DNA of 64,000 bases from positions 7,660,501 to 7,724,500 of the forward strand of contig CM075188.1 in NCBI GenBank assembly GCA_037577475.1. Reading direction: 5' to 3'. Numbering within the stretch: position 1 is the first letter of the stretch; every line of letters begins with the position of its first letter. Shown piece after piece: positions 26,701 to 38,027 of this stretch. Made by a program: the position numbers and the translations under genes. The stretch is from Chaunax sp. Z400 (Eukaryota > Chordata > Actinopteri > Lophiiformes > Chaunacidae). The notes beneath the pieces are model-generated. The model was given only the letters and a program-made list of their open reading frames with translations, was not told the origin of the DNA and ran no database searches.

Positions 26701-29700
26701 ATTAAGGCAATTAATATCCTATTAACAAGAGTGAGCTAGTACAGGACAAGAATTGTATAAAAACATCTTGAAGGATGCCAAGTATATTATTACTATTATT
26801 ATTATATTATTAGTAATTATTACTATCAACAAAACAAAATGTCCAGATAATATCAGGACATCATTTTTGTCCATATTGCACACCACTATTTCCATATCTT
26901 TATTTGGATTACTTACGAGAGCAAAGCATTTCTGTGCCTGGGCGAGAGCAGAGTCAGGCCTGAGCAGAATGCACTCATCAAAGTCTCCAACTGCCTCGTC
27001 CACTTGGTCCAGCAGGATTTTCAGCTGACAAGAAATGGAAACTTTAGACAGAGAACTACAGGCTAAAGCAAGATATTTCAAACTTTAAGGCCACAGTTGT
27101 CAACTGACAGCAAATCAATAAAAAATAAAACAAAAAAACCCCAGTTCAGCCACTACCTGACCCCTGTGATGATAGACATCAGGGTTGTGTGTATCGATCT
27201 CGGCTGCAAAGTTGAAATCTTGTGTGGAGAGCAGAGGCTGCTGCTGCTGCATATACATGCTTCCACGCTTGATTAAAGCATTGGCTCGTAGCTGTAAGCA
27301 AAAGATAGTACTGAGAGAGTTTATATGCCCCTATAGTCTTAAGATCCACTATCCCAGTAGTTTGATCAGCTAAGAACAGGCCATCAAACAAAAAGACCAT
27401 ACCTTCACGTTGGCGTCATGCATGTTGATTACCCGGTCCAAATCAGGCTGAGCAGCAGTAGCATTGCCAATCAGCAGGTAGAATGTGGCACGCAGCAGGA
27501 GGGCCTCGGCAGTGTATCGACCACCTGACTCGATCTCCTTGGTACATTCACTGATGATTTTGTCATAGTTCTCCTCCTCCATGTACTGCTTTGCTTTCAG
27601 GTAGCCAGAGCTAAATGAGGTGAAAAAACAGATGAGGAAAAATGTAAACCTACCAGGTGACAAGTCACAGTTTGCCAACCTCAGTAAGAGAAAAAATATG
27701 TTTCCAAATGGGGTTTTTTCCTACTATGTAAGGAAAAATTCTTTACATGTGTAAATATACTTGGCCAATGAAGTTGATTCTGGTCCACTTTCTGGTTTGT
27801 CATTGATGGATGCATCCTAATGACTAGGTCTGCACAAAATAGTGTTTCAGGATAGACGCTGCAATGTGCCCATGTGCAGTGGTCACACTGCACGACATGC
27901 AATGTCAAGTAAGGCATATTAACTCAAACAAGTCATTTAGCAACTTTTTGTTCCTTGATATAAAAGGAAACCTCACAAGTTTCTCATCTTCCAACAATAA
28001 CATTTGAGAAACTTCTGCATCTTTTAAGCCTGTTTGTTAGATTAATCATACATTTTAACATCATTAGAATTGTCCACAGCACGTATTCATGGGGCAAAGG
28101 GGGGAACTTTGAAGTAGAGAATCTTAAAGCCCTCTTGACCTAATAACCTCCCTTTTTTTACCTATGTCTATCCACACTTTAGGTATGTACTTATATTCCT
28201 CTGGTCCTATTTTTCTTTTTCTTAATTCATTTTTCCCTGTTTGGGTTCAATAATCTGCCTTTTTTCTGTTTTTGGTGCAGATATCTATCAGTTCATTGTT
28301 ACAACACTGTCTCAACTTAAAAGGGTTGAAGCAAGCTGTGTATGTCAGTACCTTTTATAGTATGGGTTGTCACCTTTTGTTCTTTGTAACACATACAGAC
28401 CCAAGTACTGTATATGTTTTATGTTTGTGTGTGTGAATATTTGTAAATGACTTTCTTCGGGGCAGGCTGGGGTATGCTGTGTGTGGGTGCATTTATGTAG
28501 TCACATGTATGCATATCTGGATGTATGTGTAGGCATGTGTGTATTTGTTTGTACCATTATGGTGACTCAGTGACCCTGTGTGCTCGCTCCTGGCAAGTCT
28601 GTCATATTAATGCTGCACTTGACAAACCAGTTTTACTCATGTTGTTGTTGTTTTTCAAATGTGTTCTATCTAGACAGTGCTTTGTTTTGGCTGTTTTCAC
28701 TACCCACTGGATTGCTGATAGTATGTCTGCACTTGTTCTGTTCACAAGTCCATTTGTAAAATTTTATTTGTTAGGATACTTTTAAAACACCCAAAATGAC
28801 AACAGTGTTTCCCCCTAGAATTTTTTCCAGCAGCGGTGCTGGTGTCCATGAGGATGCGACGGTCAAATTAAATGACCTTAGAATCATTAGAGATAGAATT
28901 ATTCATGTTTGTCTTTTGTGTCTTAATGTACAGGTTTCAACATTAATCTGTAGAAATTAATATCAGAAAATTTAAGGTTGCAACAAAGGAAAATTACTCA
29001 TACCATTCACTGAAAATTAAAAGTAATTAATGGTTTCTGCATTGTGATAAACATTTCTAAAGCTAAAATTCTCTCCTTGCTCCTCTCATAGCTCATGACC
29101 TGCTGCTGCATCCTCTCCTGTGTTGACCTGCTAAAGATCCCTCTGAAAACATTTCCCAACATCTTACTCTATGCCACCAGTTCCTCCATCCCTCCTGTTA
29201 CAACGTTACCGTACCCATTCCATACTAATTAAACATTCTCTGACCTGCCAGTGACCTCAGCTGCCTCGCCTTCCTTATCCTTGTCTTCGTCTTTCTTCTC
29301 CCCCTTCTGCAGGGGCTGTGAGATGATGTCATCAGTGAACGAGCTAAAGTAGGATTTGATGAACTGAGGGGAGGGCATCATCGGTTCACGGTTCTAAAGA
29401 AGAGGGGTTTAAAAAGGTTTACTGTGACAATTCAGAGAAATAACATTAAAACAAATGTTGCAAAAAGTGGACAAATACCTTGTATTTCTCTTTTGCTTTC
29501 TCTTTTCCCAGCTGTTTCAGTACCTTGTCTGCTAGCAGCATGCTCTGTTGGTTCTGGAAAGCCTCAAGAATACACACCGCTGTGACGTCTGCAGGACACA
29601 CAGGGAAGAAAACTGACTAAGTAAAGTCACACATCTCAAGTTAAAATTATGAAAGAAAATCTTAGAAGAAAGTGGCGTCTCACACCCTCTAGGCACTCCT

Positions 29701-32700
29701 TCTTGTTGTCTAGTTTCTCCAGAGCTTTAGCCCTCCTAAACAGAGCCTTGATATAGCGTGGATTCAGTTCCACAGCCTGACAACAGTCCTGTACCACTTC
29801 TGTCCATTTCATCTGAAATAGTTAGATAATTTTAAGATGTTATCTTCTGAAATATATATCATATCATATCTACATCTGAATATACAATAGTCAAACATAA
29901 TAGCATAGTTCGAATAGTCGAACATAAAAACAAACACTGGACTTATGCAACCATTGGTTTGTTCAGTGTGAATAAACAAAGGTGTCATAGTGAATGGTCT
30001 TTGTTAGGACACTATTACTTGATATCTGTAAAAAGAGCTATAGTTTAAACATTGCACTTTTAGTTTAAAAGCTTAAGTGTGAGCTGAAGATCTTATGAGG
30101 TTGCATTGACCTCTGGGAGGTAAACTTTCAGTCAAGGAGGGTGGAAAGATGTTAATAATTTGCACAGCGCCTACTGCACATTGACCAAAAAATCCCCACT
30201 GTTTTCTGCAGATACTTTAACTTGTGAGAGGAAGAAAAATAAGACAATTTCAACATGCACTGATGTCATGTCAATGGTTTCTTTAAAAAAAAGAAAAGAA
30301 AAAAAGACATACCGTCATTATAGCAAGGGGTGTACAGAATATTTGTACTTTTTTTTTGGCAATTTACATCATTCATAATGAAGATATCTCAAAAAGTAAC
30401 TATAAAAATTATAGACTTAAAAAAAAAGACATTGCCAACCTGCTGTTCGTAGGCAGCTGCTCTGTTCTGGTAAAATGTTGATAAATCACTCTTCTGCTCT
30501 GCAGGGCAGAGACCAATAGCCTCTGTGTAACACTGGATGGCGATCTCATACTTGCCAGCCTTGAAATACTTGTTGCCCTTATTCTTTGCAGCTTGGGCTC
30601 GATCCAAGGGGTTCTAAATGAGAGAGAGAAAATGAAACAATTATTGATTAAGATGTTCCCCTGTGACACAGTGGACTGGTTTAAGTACCAAAGAGCCTTT
30701 AGACAGTTTTTCTACACACAGTAACTAAGAATTTTTTTTCATCTTACACTGCAATAGGCTGTGCCATTGGACGGCACATGCATGCCAAGAATTGAATGAC
30801 AAGATTAGATGATAAGGAACATTTATAACGACTACACTTACAGTAACACTAACTTCATTGGACTTAGACTTAGATATACTTTATTGATCCCAGATTGGGA
30901 AATTCTTTATGGCAACATAAATTGTCAACATAATGCTCGACCCTGTTGGACAGTACAATTGAAAGGTGAATTAATGACATTTCTGCAGACGGTGAGAGCA
31001 TGGTTTTCAGGGGGAAAAAATCAGATCAAGTAGGAAATTACATCAAGAGCAAGTACAGAGAGTGGCTGAAGGCTGAGGACCAGGAGCTACACGTCTGCCT
31101 CTCTTCCATTCGTGTGTGCATGTGTGTGCGCATACGTTAGCTGTCAGAAGAAAGCAGAGTGTATGTTTTTAGATACATTTTAGACTGGCTCGACTAGATT
31201 TTGCAGACTTTTAAATGGTGCAGTGACTGACAAAAGGATGAGAAACGCTGAACTAGAAAGCACTTAGATCATGTACCTCCACCAACGCTATTGTCACTGG
31301 AAGCTGAAACAACATAGTTTCTAGGATATGTCAAAATGAAACCTGGGACAGGAGATCAATTGTTATATTATTGCACACAGGGCTTGGCAAACACTGATGT
31401 CACCAGGATGATGTTTTATTTGGATCTGCTTCATACCAAAAAGTTCATTAATGCCACCTAATTTCTTGACCCTGGAAACCTAGTTCAAACATTTGGAATC
31501 ATGTGGTTATCATCAGTAGTTTAAGTTATCAACAAAAAATATGATTTTCCATAATGGCAGATCCAAATCTATTTTCCATCTAGATATAACTTCTTACATT
31601 TCAGACACATGAAATCCATTTGAATGACTGAATCTGAATTATGTTAGCTACATATTGATGGCAGCACCATGACAGACCCCTCTCCATGACTATACTATGA
31701 CCCAATGCATATTGCCCTTCTCCAAATATATATTTTAATCTCTTAGACTGGAAGTATGCACAGTGGTGGAACATCATGAGTTGTCTATGTCCGGGTATTT
31801 GTTATTTTGGCTTGCCCAATATTATCTTTCATAATATTGGCAAAATGTTAAAAAATAAAGAAAGAAAGAAATAAACAAAAAAAAAACAGCCCTATCTTGA
31901 AATGAAGTGTTCCAGAATCTGTATCCTTGACTGGATCTGCCTCAAAATGTAAGCAGTTATTCCTTTAGCCAAGATCCACTCCTAGGCAAAATTTCATCAA
32001 AATCCATTGACAGCATTTCAACATATCTAGCGGGCAGACAAACAAACATGACAGACAAACTCTCAATGGCGGAGGTAAAGCCTGAACAATGCCGTGTATG
32101 GTAATGGTGACCTCATGGCCGTACCCACCACTGAGGCCCCCGAGGTCTGGACCTTGGTATTTTTTCAGAGGTGTACATAATAAAAGTCATGAAATAATTG
32201 CCTAAAAATAACTGCTTTGGTGCTGCAAAGATACTGTACAAGATCATCAGACTGGTGATATCGACTATCTCTTTTGCTCACCCGCGTCGTTGTTTGTGTG
32301 TGTGTGGCGGGGTGGGTGAACAGAATGATTTCGTTATCTCTGCTCAATACAGTCGTTCTCTTCTGTCAACGAACCAGACAGGCAGCTGATTCCACCGAGG
32401 CTTGACACAGGCTGACTGCTGGTAGTTCAGTGACATCATCTGACAAATAGCTCCTGACCGCTACGTTCAACAGTGGCCGTCTGTCATGATGCTGGCTGGT
32501 TCACGTGAATTAATTAACAAGCTCGTTAGCAAACATTAATTCATCCATCCAATATCAGACTGGTAAACTTAAACCAAAGTTGAAATGCTTTTCTTTTAAT
32601 TCTGTTTGTGTAAAGGGTTGAAATGCATGTTAAAATGAGGCACCCCTATATATATTTTTATTTTCACAGCAAGAATAACTTAGTGGAGTCCTTGAAGGTT

Positions 32701-34483
32701 GATTCAGAAGCAACTGGACTTCTTTTGTTAGCTTGAAAAGAGCTAAAAGCTAGGAAAAGAAGTCCAGTTGCTTCTGAATCAACCTTCAAGGATTACGATG
32801 ACCTGGATGACTGAGAAAACAACTTAGTGGAGGTGGTAACATTTACATATAAATATCAACTGACCCTGTGTTTATTCTCTGCACTGACACAGACTAAAAT
32901 GAAAAGAAAGTAAAAGAAGTAATCATAGTTCACCTTTAGAAAAGGAAGTGACACAGGGCAAGAGGAGACAGAGAGAAAAAGGAAGAGAAGGTGAGGGAGG
33001 TAATGAGAGAGGAAGAGCAGGCACTGGCCACTGTGACCAGGATAGAATCAGCATTATGTTCCTGTGCTGTTCAAGACAAAGAATGACCTGATCACATAGA
33101 GACAATATAGGTCTAATTACCACAGAGATTTATGTTCATTGGTACATACAGTGGAACCTATAGGCTCAATATAACAACAACAGAAACCTAGCATACTACA
33201 GAGTCATAATATAGTATTATTGACTTATTGTACAACACATCTTGCTTACATTTATGCACTGTTTGAGGCACTTTTCTATAATTCAAATCCAAATGATGCG
33301 ACACAAACTCAAAGATGACATAAATAAGGTGTGTACAATTTCACTTAATTATTTTTAATACGCGTTGACAAGAAAGACAAGTGAGGAGTCACAGATGAAG
33401 GGACAGGCAAAGAGAGAGAACAAATCACAGGGGATGGATCGGTCAGTGCAACATTTAACCTGATTCTCATGATTTACTTCTTGACAGATAATTTATGCAA
33501 CTGCCCACTGACATGATTTTAAAGCTAATGTTATCTGATTTTTGCCCTCCAAATGTCTTAAAATGCAGAACAGGGAAATCTAATTTATCAAATGTTAAAC
33601 GTTTAAAAATCAAATTTCCCCTTCCTCACAATTATAGTAAAATGACCTCAAACAAAATTCTAGACATCATGTAGCTGGAATTAGCAGAACAAACTAAAAC
33701 ATTTGACGGAGAGCAAAACCACTCCAAAAACTACGTAATGTTGTCTCTAGACTGAGATGAAGTGACAAACTGTTGACTTCTAATTTAACTCCAGTTTAAA
33801 ACTGATTGAAATGACAGCCATGACCGCCCCCGTCACATTCTGAAACGATAACGTTAGCTAACGATAAACGAAAGCTAGGTTATAGTACAGTAAGTTATTA
33901 GCTGCATTCATACATTTATAAGGAGCAAGCTTACTTTAATTGCGTATATTAGACATCCGTAGCCAGGCTAATTAAACTGGCCACGCTATGCTTAAAATGT
34001 TATCTTAGCGAGCTAGCTAGCATTTAACATTGGCTAATCCTCTGTCGAAGGACCGGTTGCTATCGGCCTTGCTCTGGTGAAGGTAGCTGTCAGAGTCTAC
34101 AGTCGTAGTAATGTTAAGTGTCCTTGACTGTACTTCAACGGCAATGATATGTTTACTGAGAAAAGTGTACGCACCGCACCAAGAGAGCTCATGCTAATAT
34201 GTTACATACACTAATAACAGAGGAAAGAGGACACTCTGGGCCACAGTAATGTTACCATGTTCTCCTGATCCCGACTAGCTCGTGCTCCGCCGTCTTGGCC
34301 CTGAGGACTAGCGCTGCCTTCTGGTGTTATCCGTTCCCCAGTTCCATTGCTTTCCTTCCTGCTGCGATTCCAGAGATAAACTGCCCCGACTCCCAACACT
34401 ATAGGAGTCCCGACTAGCAGTGCCAGCTGCCAACGCGGTAGTCCAGTGCCGGACTGCGGCTCGACTGGCTTTGAAGCAGCCAT
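23770..34483 (-). CDS. tomm70a: Mitochondrial import receptor Tomm70, 12 coding exons
   Basis: Tom70 is anchored in the mitochondrial outer membrane and takes hydrophobic precursors such as carrier proteins, delivered by Hsp70/Hsp90, on to the TOM pore. Exons: 34483-34256, 30613-30440, 29812-29686, 29588-29479, 29393-29245, 27610-27403, 27291-27157, 27024-26917, 25723-25607, 24321-24224, 24126-24004, 23923-23770. They sum to 1731 nt, or 576 aa plus stop (human 608, with a longer N-terminus). MAASKPVE is followed by a membrane anchor (about 19-38, LALLVGTPIVLGVGAVYLW), a charged linker, the clamp TPRs from residue 77 (LDRAQAAKNKGNKYFKAGKY), an acidic linker (KKDEDKDKEGEA) and the C-terminal TPR block (SGYLKAKQYMEEENYDKI) ending AKKYGLKPPTL. 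The start is the only in-frame Met before the anchor. Intron 1 is 3.6 kb and rich in repeats. Confidence 0.97.
24424..24510. mobile_element. Possible hAT-like transposon end
   Basis: Begins AGGGCTGCAGTAATCC and contains GATTAATCGAGTAATC, close to the AGGGCTGCAACTAA...GATTAATCGA ends seen on many fish hAT elements. I could not find a matching opposite end, so this is a fragment at best. It lies in the tomm70a intron between 24321 and 25607. Confidence 0.35.
26225..26390 (+). mobile_element. tRNA-derived SINE
   Basis: The head looks like a decayed tRNA: TAGTTTAGTCAGTAGAGCATGC (A-box region) and GGTTCGATTCC (perfect B-box). It is followed by a body (CCTGCATTACCTGTCTCC) and AAAAAGCC...poly(A) at 26390. 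It lies in a tomm70a intron, on the opposite strand to the gene. Confidence 0.75.
30868..30965 (-). mobile_element. Non-LTR retrotransposon 3' end
   Basis: TATACTTTATTGATCCC...GGGAAATTCT on the plus strand is the reverse complement of a common fish LINE/SINE tail. Only the tail remains; the break-off point to the right is unclear. It lies in tomm70a intron 1. Confidence 0.5.
31500..32070 (-). repeat. Interspersed repeat ending in AACTCTCAATGGCGGAGGTAAA-type tail
   Basis: Contains AAATTTCATCAAAATCCATT, GGGCAGACAAACAAAC and TGGCGGAGGTAAAG, motifs of a widespread teleost repeat. The same family appears in the other orientation near 46000-46670 and 51745-51990 (TGAAACTTGGTGG, CAGGATTATGCAAAAACTA). 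Boundaries are approximate and class is unknown to me. Confidence 0.5.
32689..32812. mobile_element. Foldback (inverted-repeat) element, copy 1
   Basis: Two 38-nt arms, 32689-32726 and 32755-32792, are perfect reverse complements separated by a 28-nt loop. The arms start TCCTTGAAGGTTGATTCAG. Flanking sequence to 32812 (GATGACCTGGATGACTGAGA) matches, in reverse complement, the flank of copy 2 at 42012. Repeated occurrence with shared arms and flank shows a dispersed element, not a local palindrome. Confidence 0.8.
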
Positions 34484-37400
34484 GATCTACAACCGAGGGT
34501 TAGCCAGGAACTACCACCAAGCAGCATGAGAGACCGCTGTCTCTTCTTCCTGTGCTAGGTCACCCCGAGGAATCATGGGATAGACCCTACTGGCGGACAA
34601 GCCACGAGGAAGTGTGTAGTTGTAGTTCGGCAGTGGCATTTTGTAGTTCAAACATCATCAGAGCCAGCTTTTTAATAAGACACTCGATGTTGCAGATATC
34701 ATGAGCAGGTTAGCCTTTCCTTGTCCATTTTAGTTGTTTTCTAGGATTGTATTAGAGTATTATCGTACTGTTATGAACATTGTTTTTACAGTATATGAAG
34801 CCTCCTACAGAGAATGTTCATTATAAAAACATTTATATAAATTATAGAAAGAAAAGGGCCCAAAAAGAGAAAAGTAAAGAGTAATATAGACCTGACCCAG
34901 AATAAAATCGGCTGCCAAATTTACAGTTTAGTTTGCCGTAAGTTGATTAAATACCAACTCTATTTTGTAGAACAGGAATTTAAGATGTTTTAAAAATGTT
35001 TAAATAAAAATATACCATCTATATGAGTCTTGAAAGTTGAAAGTTGTTTTTTGAAAGTATTTATTTGTTTCTATGCAGGTTGAATGCAGACACCAGATGG
35101 CAGTGCTGCAGACTTTTTCTGTAAATATACTGTATTCTCATGCACACACAGGTACAATACAGAAATAACCATTGGAGATACAAATGTTGTCTATATACAT
35201 CTGCACCTTTACACATTCTTTATTTTTAAAAGAAATGGTGGCAAAATTGTATTGCTGACATAAGGCATTGTTACCATAATTATTTTGTCTCAAAATTGTC
35301 TATTCACTTTGTATATAGGTGTTTCAGCTGCAACACTCTAAATATTACTTTTAAGAATTTGGATTGTTATATATGAGACTGCACATGTATTTGTGTCTTT
35401 GCCAAGTTCAGTCTCTTCTCTGTCCCATTTCAGATCTTTGTGCTGGTCTGTCTGGATGCTGCTGGAGTCTGACTACTCAATTTCTGCCCAAGGCCATGTG
35501 TCCTCCAACAGTGACCGGTACTGAACAGTATTAACAGTTTTCAAAGATATCTGTATTTAGCTGGTTAGACCTGTCCTTTCAGCAACATAGACATTTTATA
35601 AGTTTTCCCTTCATGAGGTGTCTCTATAATTCAAAGACTAGTAACCTATTCACATAGTCTGTTGGCGATTTTGGGTTTGAATTAAAATACATATTCTTAT
35701 CTAATAAACAGCTTTCCATCTAGAATTCATACTAAATTATATTAAAATATTTGAAATTTGTGAACATTTTGATCAGGCCTGGTTGATTAACATAAAACAC
35801 ATTGTTACTGTCAAAATAATACTTTGTATTCTGACGTAGTGGTTTGTTTTGAACGCCATAAAATCAATTTTATTACAAAAAATACAACATGTGATGAGAC
35901 ACAATATGTCTTTGCAGATATTGTTGCTTTATAAATGTGACAGGGGCTACAGACAGAGTTGACAATAAAGATGTCTGATCTTCGAGCTATTCCTGATTTT
36001 TCATGTTATTCCTGTAAAATCTACCTGCTATTGTTAGCACAGCCTGGCTTAGAGTTAGTCGCTGCCACTTGATGCTTGGAAACCTGTGACCAATGTAAAT
36101 TGGCAACACTCCTAAAATGCTGTCAAGTATTTAGATAAAGGCAGTGGGAGCTTTGAAAATCACCAATGTAAATATACCAAATTATTCCAGTGAGATCATT
36201 TAATCAGATTAACGTCACATGCTCATCCATGTACATTTTATTTATACAATTAGTTTTTGATCTCTTTGTTGTTATTTGTCTGCATTCCAAAAAGTATTTT
36301 GTAACAAATTTAAGAGATTTGTGACAATGTAGCATGGAGGACACTGTCTTCATTCACAGTTCTGACCTGATCTAGATCTGCTATTTATTTTTATCATAAT
36401 ACTCAACCAGTGTTTTCATTTGTCATTTATGTGCAGTATGTTTATTTGGCTCCCATCTTTGGAAAAACAACAGATTACTATAATCTTGTTCTCAGCCATG
36501 ATCTGCGGTTACATGACAAAGAGACATGAATGTCTCATAACAGTGCTTGACCAGATTAGTCTTCCTCTTTAAGACTCTTGTTTGAGACGATTAGCAGCAT
36601 TTTGATACTTTCAGTTTATCCAAGAAGATTTTTTTTATGTTCAAATGTAGATTTCAGCTTAAGAATGAACCTTTTCCTGAAGCTGAAAACTAGAATGAAC
36701 AAAACTATTTAAAAAAAAGTAGGCATCTATCAATATTTAATGTCATGTCATCATTTTTGCAAACAAAGTGTTTCAATATTTACCTAAATTTACAAAATTG
36801 AAGGACCAAAATTCGTCAGAGTACAATAACTGGATAGCTAACTTTAAATAGCATATTTAATAGCCATGATGAACATTCCATGTACTAAATGACCCCATTC
36901 TGTATATCTTGCATATTTAACGTCATTAATAATATGGTTTATCTTGAACTCACTGAAAGTGGGGCTGCACAGTGCCGTAGAGGTTATCACTGGTGCCTCA
37001 CAGCAAGAGGGGTGCAAATGGCTGTTTGTCTTTCTATGTGTTCGCCTGTGATGAACTGGCAACTTGTCCAGGTTGTACCCCGCCTCTCGCTCAATGTCAT
37101 CTGGGACAGATTCCACCCCCCACCCCACCCCTCCACCCCCCGGCAACACTGCATAGGATAAGCAGTTTCAGAAAACGGATGGATCATTGAAAGTGTAGAA
37201 TAAATAATGTGTTACAATAAAGGTTTCCTCTGGCACAATTTACATTCAAACCATAAGTGTACATGTCATACAAATTATGACAATGACTCAAGAGTGAATT
37301 AACACATGTATGTGTTTTGTTGAAGTGGAAAAAAGTTTACTAATTGTCCATAAGTCCATATTATCTTTGCACAATATGTGTTTGTGAGTATTTGGATTCA

Positions 37401-38027
37401 AACTTATGCAAATGTTGCCTTTTCAGTTGCAGGATAATGTTTTTTTTCTCAAATCAGAACTGTACTGCAAAAAAACAAAAACATGAGTCAGTCGTAAGTG
37501 TAAATTAAAAAGCTATGCTCCCTCTCTATCCTGTGTAAAATAAGCCACAGGCTCTCATCACACAGTGGCAGACAGGGTAGCCTGCACTCCATAATTATTG
37601 ACAGGTTTGATGTACTAGGCGAGTGGAAAGTATGGGGAAATTGGAGTTTCAGTTGTCTACCCCCAGGCCTATGACTGTCATGGAAAGATTAAAAGCAGTG
37701 GTCACATCTCCCACCCAGTGCCAAAATACTAGCTGTCCTTCTCTGACTCCCACCTCCCTGTTTATTCCCATCACCACCATTAACTAACTATAACTAGATT
37801 ACAGAGGATTCAACTATTTAAAGACTTGAGCAAATTATTTTGGGTTCATCCAAAACTAACTACCGCAGCAGCGCTAATTGAAGTGAGTTACCTTTGCCTT
37901 GTGGGACAGAGTTGTCAGTCAGTGCATTAGCAGGTCAGCCCAGTATTGTCTTTACCCTCTGTATCACTCAGCTGGGATCACACTTTCATTTGGTGCTGCA
38001 ATAAGAGGCTCCCTGCACAACTCCATT
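34484..38027. other. tomm70a-lnp1 divergent intergenic region
   Basis: The two genes are head to head. The region just right of 34484 is CpG-containing and has repeated GTAGTT motifs near 34616-34650, so it is the likely tomm70a promoter. It may also hold the lnp1 start: an unplaced lnp1 5' UTR exon here would fit the human arrangement, but I see no proof. The rest is AT-rich with a SINE at 36961-37190. Confidence 0.5.
36961..37190 (+). mobile_element. Fish SINE, internally shortened
   Basis: Starts GGGCTGCACAGTGCCGTAGAGG...GGTGCCTCACAGCAAGA, continues through GATGAACTGGCAACTTGTCCAGG and TACCCCGCCTCTCGC, and ends GGATAAGCAGTTTCAGAAAACGGATGGAT. This is the same family as 63715-64000. The middle (GGGTTCGAATCC to the shared middle section) is missing. 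A C-rich insertion (CACCCCCCACCCC) sits near 37113-37140. Confidence 0.75.
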
